Shown: positions 1-8,100 of the stretch, piece by piece
Position numbering within the stretch: the first letter of the stretch is position 1
Layout: each line of letters begins with the position of its first letter
NCBI GenBank assembly: GCA_946482625.1
Contig: CAMLSH010000079.1
Span: 1-10,931, forward strand
Source: an uncultured Opitutaceae bacterium
Lineage (GTDB): Bacteria; Verrucomicrobiota; Verrucomicrobiae; Opitutales; Opitutaceae
DNA length: 10,931 nt
Direction: 5' to 3'
Notes under the pieces: generated by a model
What the model saw: only the letters and a program-made list of their open reading frames with translations
What the model was told of the DNA's origin: nothing
Databases searched by the model: none
Program-made: the position numbers and the translations under genes

Positions 1-3000
1 CCACCCAAGCCTACCCGCAAGCGGTCCCGGCCGCCCCTCAACCTGCACCCGTTGAGAAGAAAGACCCCGTCGTACCCGTCAAAGAAAGCCCGAAGGAGGA
101 CGACCTCGTTGTATTGTCCCCGTTCGAAGTTTCCACCGACAAGGACGATGGCTTTATGGCCACCAATGCCGGTACCGCCACCAAGCTCGGCATGGATATG
201 AAAGACATGGCCGCCCCTTACTCGGTCATGACCGGCGAATTTATCAAGGCGATGGGGATCACCGATCTTCGCGACGCGGTAATGTGGTCCACCAACGGTG
301 CGCCGGTCCTCGATGGACAGGGCGCGGACCTCTTCGGTGGAGGTGGCACCGTGACGCCCTCGACGATGTATAACGTCCGCGGTTTCGTCATCAACGCCGG
401 CCAGCAGCGCAACTTTTTCCTGACGGCCGGTCTGAGCGATACCTATAATGTCGAGCGTATCGACTTCGGCCGTGGTCCGAACGCTGTGCTCTTTAACGTG
501 GGCGCCAATGAGGCGCTCGGCGGCGGCATCAGCACGCAAGGCAAGCGCGCCAACTTTAGTCGCAACGCTGCAACGGTGGAGTTGAAAGCCGGTTCCTGGG
601 ATTACTACCGCAGCACTCTGGACGTAAATCAGATCCTCCTGCCCGGCAAACTAGCGCTGCGAGCCAACCTCTTGTATCAAAACAAGAATGGCTACCTGCA
701 AAATGAGTTTGAGGACCGCCGCGGCATCACGCTCGGAGGCACTTACCGCATGACGAAGAAGTCGGAGCTGCGCCTTGAAGTTATTCACGACAAGACTGAG
801 CGCTCCGCCGTCCCGATTCCCATGTTCGATAATCTTAGCGGGTGGAACGGCAGCACGACCTTCAACGGCCCGATCACCAACAACACCATCAACGGCCTGG
901 TTCCGACCGCGAACGGCACGCTGTTGACCACGACCCTGGGCGGACAAGGCGGGCCTGAGGGCGTCTGGCGCGAGGGCGGCAATGTCTACATCTACGACCC
1001 TCTGACCAACTCGGTCATGAACTGGCTTCACACCGGTAGCACGCGCCGCGGCGATGAAAATCCGAATGTGCCCATCTATATCGATGGCCAGATGTGGAGC
1101 CGCAACGGCAACGGGTTTTTGCTCCCCTTTGGAAACAGCGGCGGCAGCGGCGGTAACTCCCGCACCCCTGCCAGGGACGCCAATGGTGGCGCCGCCCCGT
1201 TCAGCTATGCTGTCGGTTTGCCGTCGGATCGTTTCTCCCGCCAGGTTGCCAACTCCACCTTTCGGGTGCCGGGCAAACGTTTTACCGTGGTGCCTGAAGA
1301 TCCCCTCTTCACGCAGCGCACGAAGGACATCAACTTCGGTTTCACACACCAATTTTCGGATACGCTTTTCCTTGAGGTGACGGGCGACGCCAACCGCGTG
1401 ACGGAAGAGCAGGTGGCCTCCCACCTAGGCTTCCGCGTCGGTTTCATCGATATCAACCAGACATTGCCCAATGGTTCGCCCAACCCTCATTTCCGCGACG
1501 CCTATTCGCAATCGGACGCGACGATGAACTATCGCACGCTCGATAACTTTGGAGTGCGCGCCAACCTCGGGTATATCAAAGATCTTGGGAAGTGGGGCCA
1601 CTATTCGTTCAGCTTGGGCGTCGGCTATACCGGCCGTGACGTCGAGTACCGTCGAAAGACTCTGTCGCTCACCCTCGCGACCGACCCGCGCGAATGGCAT
1701 GCCGGCGGTCAGCAAGTCAGATTGCGCTATTACTGGAACGACTCGGTCCGCCCCTTCCTGAACGTCGCTCCGGTCTCGCTCTTCGATCGGACCGTCGTCG
1801 CAGGTGTCGGAGGTGCGGATAACACTTACACGACCTCGACCCGCACCGTTCAGCCTCGCTGGGTGCTGGGAGATTGGTCCGATCGTAAGGAGAGGACGCA
1901 GAGCAGTATCTTTGCCTTCGCCGCCCGGTATTTCGACAGCAAGCTCATCATCTCTCCCGGCGTACGTATCGACCAGCAAATGACAGCTGTGCGCTTGCGG
2001 CCCACGAGCTGGGGCTTCCTCCCCAACGATCCCAACTGGGATGGCGTGACGCTTAGCGATGGCTACTGGCGCCCGGATGCTCCGGCGGATTGGCTGACCC
2101 TCAGCTATATCCCCAAGAACAACAACGGCACGCCGCGCGCAACGGTGCCGACTCTTGCCACCGGCAACCGTCCTACACTTGGCGGCGTCAACGACGTTAA
2201 TCCTGCAAATCCAGTCTATGTAAACGACCGTTTCCGCGGTGACTATAATCCCCCGGAATTCAACAAGACTGTCGTCAACACAAACCTGGGCGTTACATAT
2301 CACGCCCTCAAATGGGCATCCCTCAAACTTAGCTACGGCGATAGCTACAAGCCCGCGGACAACGGCCGGCTGATTCTCAACGGCGAAGAAGCGAAGCCCG
2401 AGAAAGGTTTGGCCTACGAAGCTGGCATCACCTTCAGCTTCTTGAAAGACCGCGTCTCGCTCACACCGCGATACTACTTCAATCGTAAGGAAAACGTGTT
2501 GGGCACGCCGCCGACCACGGGCGCGATAAATAACTTGATGAATCGAAATGCGTGGACGGATCCATCTCCGGACAGCCGCAATCCCTTCAACTATAGCGAA
2601 GTTCTCGGTGGCGATTATGCCGCTGTTAAGAACGACGGCATCGAACTTGAGCTCGTCGGTCGCATCACGAAAAACTGGCGCGTCATGGGTAATTTCGGGA
2701 CCGGCCAGCGGGTGGACTACGACCGCTGGAAAAACACACAAGGCTACGTCCGCAGCCGTCAGGAAGAATTCCTCGATGTGCTCGAAGCCGCTGGCGGTAT
2801 CCTCGATACGTCAGGTGCCTTCAACAACCTGAAGAGTCGAAGCGCTCCGGGTTGGGCCATCGCTAATCCAGCTGTGACTCCTGCGATGATTCTCGCTGCG
2901 GGCCATAGCAACACGAGCGAGCGCGATAATGCGGTTAACGACTACAACAACATCTGGGCGCAGTATGACAACATCTCGGCCCTTCAGGACACGATCGGGA

Positions 3001-3494
3001 TCAAGCGCATGAAGATCAATTTCTTCACCGACTACACGTTCTCGACCGGACGCCTCAAAGGCCTGCGTGTCGGTGGCGGCTGGCAGTACGTCGATAAGGA
3101 CATCGCTGGCTATCGGTCGGGCGACACCATCGCCAACCCGAACTACAACCCGGCACTCCCGGTCAGCGCCAGCAACCTCACGTACATCGACGATCCGAGC
3201 GTCGACGCAAACACGCCCATCTGGGTGAAACGCCCGTCCGACTTTTATCTCAATCTCGGGTACACAATGCGGCTTCGGTCCGGCTATCGTCCGATCGACG
3301 GCAAGGAGCTCTCGTTCCAGCTGAACATCAGAAATCTCCTGAATAAACAAGGCGTCTACTATCAGGACGACGGTGTGGTTCCTCGTCCTCCAGGCGGCGA
3401 TCTATCGCAGCCCTACCACGTCTCAGTCCCGGGTCGTATCGCCTCCTTCCAGCGGCCGATCAACTTCGAGTTCACGATGACGCTGAAGCTGTAA
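1..3494 (+). CDS. TonB-dependent outer-membrane receptor, 5' partial
   Basis: Energy-coupled outer-membrane transporter, probably for oligosaccharides given the lyase genes downstream. The reading frame is open from base 3, so the start and signal peptide lie outside the window; the TTG at 114 is not a credible start. About 1163 residues are visible. First comes a Pro/Ala/Lys-rich linker (bases 3-104), then the 'VVLSPFEVSTDKDDGF' segment (about 108-155), where the TonB box of such receptors lies. The plug domain spans about 200-548 and contains 'NVRGF' and 'VERIDFGRGPNAVLFN' followed by a GGG turn, matching the family's V-E-x-x-x-G-P motif. The rest, about 550-3494, is a long beta-barrel rich in Tyr, Asn and aromatic-flanked strands. 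It includes the late 'LNIRNLLNKQG' strand typical of these proteins and ends 'FEFTMTLKL'. The terminal residue is Leu where Phe is usual. The class is clear; the substrate is inferred only from context. Confidence 0.93.
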   Translation, partial: TQAYPQAVPAAPQPAPVEKKDPVVPVKESPKEDDLVVLSPFEVSTDKDDGFMATNAGTATKLGMDMKDMAAPYSVMTGEFIKAMGITDLRDAVMWSTNGAPVLDGQGADLFGGGGTVTPSTMYNVRGFVINAGQQRNFFLTAGLSDTYNVERIDFGRGPNAVLFNVGANEALGGGISTQGKRANFSRNAATVELKAGSWDYYRSTLDVNQILLPGKLALRANLLYQNKNGYLQNEFEDRRGITLGGTYRMTKKSELRLEVIHDKTERSAVPIPMFDNLSGWNGSTTFNGPITNNTINGLVPTANGTLLTTTLGGQGGPEGVWREGGNVYIYDPLTNSVMNWLHTGSTRRGDENPNVPIYIDGQMWSRNGNGFLLPFGNSGGSGGNSRTPARDANGGAAPFSYAVGLPSDRFSRQVANSTFRVPGKRFTVVPEDPLFTQRTKDINFGFTHQFSDTLFLEVTGDANRVTEEQVASHLGFRVGFIDINQTLPNGSPNPHFRDAYSQSDATMNYRTLDNFGVRANLGYIKDLGKWGHYSFSLGVGYTGRDVEYRRKTLSLTLATDPREWHAGGQQVRLRYYWNDSVRPFLNVAPVSLFDRTVVAGVGGADNTYTTSTRTVQPRWVLGDWSDRKERTQSSIFAFAARYFDSKLIISPGVRIDQQMTAVRLRPTSWGFLPNDPNWDGVTLSDGYWRPDAPADWLTLSYIPKNNNGTPRATVPTLATGNRPTLGGVNDVNPANPVYVNDRFRGDYNPPEFNKTVVNTNLGVTYHALKWASLKLSYGDSYKPADNGRLILNGEEAKPEKGLAYEAGITFSFLKDRVSLTPRYYFNRKENVLGTPPTTGAINNLMNRNAWTDPSPDSRNPFNYSEVLGGDYAAVKNDGIELELVGRITKNWRVMGNFGTGQRVDYDRWKNTQGYVRSRQEEFLDVLEAAGGILDTSGAFNNLKSRSAPGWAIANPAVTPAMILAAGHSNTSERDNAVNDYNNIWAQYDNISALQDTIGIKRMKINFFTDYTFSTGRLKGLRVGGGWQYVDKDIAGYRSGDTIANPNYNPALPVSASNLTYIDDPSVDANTPIWVKRPSDFYLNLGYTMRLRSGYRPIDGKELSFQLNIRNLLNKQGVYYQDDGVVPRPPGGDLSQPYHVSVPGRIASFQRPINFEFTMTLKL

Positions 3495-3522
3495 GCCTCT
3501 AAAACTAAAACGAAGTTCTCCG

Positions 3523-3557
3523 GGTCGGTCGTGCGCAGTCAGCGGCGACCGACCTTT
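3523..3557 (+). terminator. Probable intrinsic terminator after the TonB receptor gene
   Basis: A perfect 9-bp inverted repeat (GGTCGGTCG at 3523-3531 with CGACCGACC at 3546-3554) begins 28 bases after the receptor stop codon. The 14-base loop can form a further 3-bp CGC/GCG stem. Only three T follow, so the hairpin is strong but the T-tract is poor. Confidence 0.5.
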
Positions 3558-3598
3558 GCAACAGGCGGTGAGTAACCGCGCGTTTACTGCAAGAACCA

Positions 3599-3631
3599 GC
3601 GTCGGGCGGATATTGCGACGCCAGATTTTTT
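3599..3631 (+). terminator. Second terminator-like hairpin with T-run
   Basis: GCGTCG (3599-3604) pairs with CGACGC (3616-3621) around an 11-base loop, and a run of six T (3626-3631) follows four bases later. The stem is short but GC-rich and the T-run is better than that of the hairpin upstream. The two could act in tandem to insulate the receptor gene from the dehydrogenase gene. Confidence 0.4.
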
Positions 3632-3655
3632 ATCGAAGAGGCGCCCGCACCGAGG

Positions 3656-3669
3656 GAGAGGCGCCTCTC
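3656..3669. promoter_or_regulatory. 14-bp perfect palindrome upstream of the dehydrogenase gene
   Basis: GAGAGGCGCCTCTC is self-complementary and sits 55 bases before the dehydrogenase ATG. Its half-site AGAGGCGC also occurs at 3637-3644, where it can pair with 3661-3668. Position and symmetry would suit an operator for a dimeric regulator, but no clear -35/-10 pair accompanies it. It could equally be part of a leader hairpin. The function is inferred. Confidence 0.3.
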
Positions 3670-3724
3670 TTTCCCCGGTCACCGGTTCTCTCTTGGTCCG
3701 TCTCTTTAACTTCTCAAATCACAC

Positions 3725-4723
3725 ATGAAGCCGAATGCGGTTTACCTGATCAACCAGACCGACGCTCCCGACGTCTATGGTCCCGACGAACATCGCGACC
3801 TGCTCAGGGAGGTGGACTTTCTTCTGCCGCCCATGGAGCCGTCCGAGGTGCTCAAGCACCCCGACGCACTGCGTCACGTCGAAGTGATCTTCTCCGGCTG
3901 GGGGGCGCCGCGGCTGGACGAGGCCACGCTCGCGCTGATGCCCGCGCTCCGCGCGGTTTTCCATGCCGGTGGCTCCGTCAAGTTCCTCGTGACCGACGCG
4001 CTCTGGAATCGCGGTATTCGCGTGAGTAGCACGGTCCAAAAGAACGCGATCCCGGTCGCCGAGTTCACCCTCTCGCAGATCGTTTTTTGCCTTAAACACG
4101 GCTGGCAGCGCGTCGCGCAGACCCGCCAGACCGGCCGATTTGGACGTCAGAGCCCTCACATGCCCGGTTGCTACGGCTCCACCGTCGGACTGCTTTCACT
4201 TGGGCACACTGGCCGACTCGTCGCCGAGTATCTGCGCATCCTGGACGTGAATACGATCGCCTACGATCCCTTCGTCCCCGAGTCAGTTGCCTCCGGGCTC
4301 GGGGTGCAGCTCGTTCCCCTTGAAACGATCTTCGCCACGGCCGATGTGGTGAGCTGCCACACACCTCATCTGCCGAGCACCACGCACATGCTGCGTCAGG
4401 AACATTTCGCGGCCATGAAACCGGGCGCATCTTTCATCAATACCGCCCGGGGCGGTGTCGTCCACGAGCCCGGACTGGTCGCTGTGCTGAAGGGCCGCCC
4501 GGATCTGTTTGCCGTGCTCGATGTGACCGATCCGGAGCCGCCGGTCGCCGGGTCTCCGCTCTTCGCACTACCCAACGTCGTCATCACGCCGCACATCGCG
4601 GGCAGCCTTGGCCGGGAATGCAACCGGCTCGGCCGCATGGCGCTGGAAGAGTTCCGCCGCTATTCGCGCGGCGAACCGCTCTTGGGTGAAGTCAGACCGC
4701 AGGAGCTCGCCCTGAAAGCCTGA
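3725..4723 (+). CDS. D-isomer-specific 2-hydroxyacid dehydrogenase, NAD(P)-binding
   Basis: A cytoplasmic oxidoreductase that should interconvert a 2-hydroxy acid and a 2-keto acid with NAD(H) or NADP(H). At 332 residues it has normal family length. Residues 1-105 form the N-terminal part of the substrate domain. The Rossmann nucleotide-binding domain has its fingerprint 'VGLLSLGHTGR' at 154-164, so Ser158 replaces the first Gly of G-x-G-x-x-G. Asp181 ends the second strand ('IAYDP'), which favours NAD over NADP. The catalytic set is present: Arg242 in 'NTARGG', Glu271 in 'DPEPP' and His290 in 'TPHIAGS'. No signal peptide is seen. The ATG is chosen because the protein starts as the family does; no Shine-Dalgarno sequence precedes it. 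It lies between terminator-like hairpins and a 391-bp gap, so it may be its own transcription unit. A role in catabolism of lyase products is an inference; the exact substrate cannot be read from sequence. Confidence 0.93.
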   Translation: MKPNAVYLINQTDAPDVYGPDEHRDLLREVDFLLPPMEPSEVLKHPDALRHVEVIFSGWGAPRLDEATLALMPALRAVFHAGGSVKFLVTDALWNRGIRVSSTVQKNAIPVAEFTLSQIVFCLKHGWQRVAQTRQTGRFGRQSPHMPGCYGSTVGLLSLGHTGRLVAEYLRILDVNTIAYDPFVPESVASGLGVQLVPLETIFATADVVSCHTPHLPSTTHMLRQEHFAAMKPGASFINTARGGVVHEPGLVAVLKGRPDLFAVLDVTDPEPPVAGSPLFALPNVVITPHIAGSLGRECNRLGRMALEEFRRYSRGEPLLGEVRPQELALKA

Positions 4724-4807
4724 CCGCGGCTCCGGCTCTTTGCGCGTAGTCATCCGTGACATACGCGGATCTGGGCGGCACCCGGCCACGCTGCGATCGG
4801 TCGGTTT

Positions 4808-4821
4808 GACGACGCGTCGTC
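4808..4821. promoter_or_regulatory. 14-bp perfect palindrome in the gap before the lyase gene
   Basis: GACGACGCGTCGTC is fully self-complementary and lies 293 bases upstream of the 5115 start. A TTGACG hexamer (4806-4811), resembling a -35 box, overlaps its left half, but no -10 element sits at the right distance. It is an operator candidate only, and chance formation is possible at this GC content. Confidence 0.3.
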
Positions 4822-4959
4822 CCGGTCCCGCGCGGTTTGGTTTACTGCCAATCTTAAAACCACTCGAAGGAGAAACCGGTCACAGGCATTGGTGCGTGTC
4901 TCCCCGACAGCCGCGAAGAGATCACCCCGTTTTTCGCCACGACCAACCGTTATCGCAGT

Positions 4960-4979
4960 TCTTCTCCCGAAGATTTTTT
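4960..4979 (+). terminator. Weak hairpin followed by six T in the leader region
   Basis: TCTTC (4960-4964) and GAAGA (4969-4973) form a 5-bp stem with a TCCC loop, followed directly by T6 (4974-4979). It lies 136 bases before the lyase-like gene and 237 bases after the dehydrogenase stop. It could be a weak terminator for the upstream gene or an attenuator for the downstream one. The stem is too short for confidence. Confidence 0.25.
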
Positions 4980-5114
4980 CCATCCGCGCCGTGTCCGCAT
5001 GCGCGCGTTTCAGTCCCCGAGGCCCGGTCGCTTCGCCCGATTCGCGATCCGCAGGCCGGTCATGAACCCGCCGCAGGCCGCACGGTCCGGCCCATTTCTT
5101 AACTGCACCCCGTT

Positions 5115-8100
5115 ATGATCATCCGCTACGCTCCCCTCGCCAGCCGCTGGCTGTTCCTCGTCTCGTTCGTGTTGATGCTGACTGTTTCGTCGCACGCGCA
5201 AAGTTCCTTTGTCCATCCCGGCGGTCTTCATACGCAGGCTGATCTTGACCGCATGAAGGTCCGGGTCGCTGCGGGCGAGAGTCCGTGGATCGAGAGCTGG
5301 AATGCGCTGCTCCAGAACTCCAAGGCGCAGAGCACCTATAATCCCGCGCCTCAGGCAAACATGGGCGCCAGCCGTCAGCGTGCGTCCGCCGACGCCGTGG
5401 CTGCGTACTTCAATGCCATTCGCGGCTACATCGCCGACAGCCCAGCCCACACTGACAACGCGATTCGCATCTGCAATCTCTGGTCCGCCGCCGTGAACCA
5501 GGTGCCATCCGGAGGCGACCAGCCGGGCTTGAGCGGTCTCTATGCCTATCAGTTCGCGGTCGTCGGCGAGATCCTGCGCATCCATGTCGGCACGCGCTGG
5601 GCGCAGGCGGACTTCGACCGCTTCAAAAACATGTGTCGTCAGTACCTGTATCCGATCTGTAACGACTTTCTCGTCAACCATCGCGGCACCTGCATCACCC
5701 ACTACTGGGCCAACTGGGACGCCGCCAACATCGCGGCGCTTGCCGCCATCGGCGTTCTGCTCGACGACCAGGCGATCTTCAACGAGGGCCTGAGCTACTT
5801 CATGGCCGGCGCCGGCAACGGCGCCATTCAGAACGCGGTTTTCCATCTTCATCCAGGCGGTCCGGATCAGCCTTACGGTCTCGGTCAGTGGCAGGAGACC
5901 GGCCGCGATCAGGAGCACAACGCCCTCGGCGTCGGGCTGCTCGCGACTTTTTGCCAGATCGCGTGGAACCAGGGCGTGGACATGTTCAGCTACGATAACA
6001 ACCGGCTCCTCGCCGGGGCCGAATACGTGGCGCAGTTCAACCTCGGGCAGGACGTGCCGTACGCGTTTTACGACAACTGCGACGATGTGAACCAGTATTG
6101 GCCCGCGACCCATGACCGCGGCCGCCTGCAGCGACCAATCTGGGAAATGCTCTACAACCATTACGTGGTCCGGCAGGGACTCAGCGCGCCGGGCGTGACG
6201 GCGATCGCTGCGCTCAACCGCCCGGAGGGTTTCTCGCACGACGATCATTTTGGGTACGGCACACTCGCGTACACGCTGAACGCCGCTGCCTCGGGCTATC
6301 CGTCCACCGCGCCGGGCGTTCCGGTTTCGCTCACCGCCGAAGATGGAGTTGGGGCTATTTCCCTGGCGTGGAATCCCGTACCGACGGCCAACGGCTATCT
6401 GGTCCGTCGTGCCACCGCGAGCGGCGGTCCTTACACCACGATCGCGACTTATCGCGGAACGTATTCGCACTTCACCGACACGGCGGTCGTGAACGGCACC
6501 ACGTACTATTACCGGGTCGCTGCTCAAAACCAGGCCGGCACCGGCGGCGACTCCGACGAAGTGAGCGCGATTCCCCTGGCCGCCAGCGCGACGCTGCCCG
6601 ACGGGTGGGCGCGCCGGGACATCGGCGCGGTTGCCGAAGCCGGTGCTGCAAACTACAGCAGCGCGGGCGGCGGCACGCTCTTCGTTTCCGGTGCCGGCGC
6701 GGGTATTGGTGGCACCGCCGATGGCGGAGGCTACGCGTTCGCCACTGTGAACGGCGACACATCGATCACCGCACACCGGATCGGCGCGAGCGGTGCGGCC
6801 GGCGTTAACGGTCGCATCGGCTTGATGATCCGCGAATCGCTCGCGCCGGATGCGAAGGCGCAGACGCTCTTTGTCGGCGATGTCGGGTTTCGCGAGGCGC
6901 GCTTCGGCACCCGGGCAAACACCGGCGGACCGATGTCGTTCATCACGGGCAACGGCTATTCCTCGAACGCCTGGTTCCGGCTCGTCCGTAGCGGAGACAC
7001 GTTTTCGGCGTATCAATCCGGCGATGGCGTCGTCTGGCATTTCGTCGGTTCGACCGTCGTTGCGATGCCGGCAACCGTACACGTCGGGATCGCAGCCGGT
7101 TCGGGGCGCGACAATCTGCTCCGTGGCGATTTCGACCATGTGTCCTTGGAAGGCGCGTTACTGCCCGGGCCGCCGGCGAACCTCGTCGCGCTCAATGGCC
7201 ACGGTCAGGTCTCGCTTTCTTGGAACGCATCGGCCGGCGCCACCAGCTACGACCTGAAGCGTGCGACGACGAGCGGCGGGCCCTATACGGTCATCGCCGC
7301 CGGTCTCACGGGTACGGGATACGTGGATACTGGTCTCGTCGACGGGGTCGCTTATTACTACGTTCTCACCGCGCGCCAGGGCGCTTACGAGAGCGTGTCC
7401 TCCGATGAAGTGCTGGGCACGCCCGGCGACATCAACACGATCTGGAACTCCACCGCGACGTCCGGCAACTGGAGCCTTCCCGAAAACTGGCTGGGCAACA
7501 GCGTGCCGGAAAACGGATCTTCGCTGGTCTTCGGCGCCTCTGCCGTGACGACCCTGAGCAACGATCTCGGCGGGCTGGCCATCAACCGGTTGAAATTCAA
7601 CGCGGGCGCTCCGGCCTACACGATTTCGGGCAATGCGCTCACGGCTGGCGGTGACATCGCGAACCATAGCGGCAGTGTGCAGACGCTCACGCTCGATCTT
7701 GCGCTCGCCGGTACGCCCACAATCGAGGCGCGCAACGGAGCGATTGCTCTGCGCGGCATCATTTCCGACAGCGGCGCGCCACACGGCTTCATTAAGACCG
7801 GCACGCAATCGCTGTTCGTCAGTGGCTCAAACACATTCTCCGGCGACGTGCGGATCGAAGCCGGCGCAGTGTCGATCGCCGGTGCCGGGACGGGCACTGC
7901 CGGAGCACCCGCGACAGGCGCGCTCGGTCGCGGCACCGTGCGGCTGGCGGGCGGCACGCTCACGAGCTCCGCGGCCGCGATGATCTACAACACCGTGCTG
8001 GCGGAGGCCGGCACCACGAGCGGACTGTCGAGCGCTGTCGCCAACATCACGCTGGCCGGCGGTCTCGCGGGCAGTGGCAATATCACCGAGAGCGGCGCGA

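Larger units (their letters stand above)
4724..5114. other. 391-bp intergenic region without a convincing gene
   Basis: A 120-codon open frame (4740-5102, +) spans most of the gap, but its product is Arg/Pro-rich, has no domain I recognise and lacks a plausible ribosome-binding site, so I do not call it. Besides the palindrome and the T-run hairpin listed separately, there is a GAAGGAG stretch at 4866-4872 that is not placed in front of any credible start. The region probably carries the promoter and long leader of the lyase-like gene, but no promoter can be pinned down by eye. Confidence 0.5.

Noticed and set aside
1425..2741. 438-codon open frame on the minus strand
   Set aside because: Antisense shadow of the TonB receptor barrel; the product is low in recognisable structure and has no credible start context.
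3556..4029. 157-codon open frame on the plus strand overlapping the dehydrogenase start
   Set aside because: It runs out of frame through the first 100 codons of a clearly real dehydrogenase gene and across two hairpins; the product is Arg-rich with no recognisable domain.
4806..4846. Possible sigma-70 promoter (TTGACG with TTTACT)
   Set aside because: The two hexamers are 29 bases apart, far beyond the usual 16-18, and no better -10 lies at the right distance.
4740..5102. 120-codon open frame filling the gap before the lyase-like gene
   Set aside because: Arg/Pro-rich, no Shine-Dalgarno sequence, no recognisable domain. I treat it as a chance frame, though a homology search could reopen the question.
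5010..7139. 709-codon open frame on the minus strand
   Set aside because: It lies antisense to the lyase-like gene with its first codon base opposite the wobble base of the real gene, which at this GC content yields long Arg/Ala/Val/Gly-rich frames. The product shows no domain, signal peptide or membrane segment.
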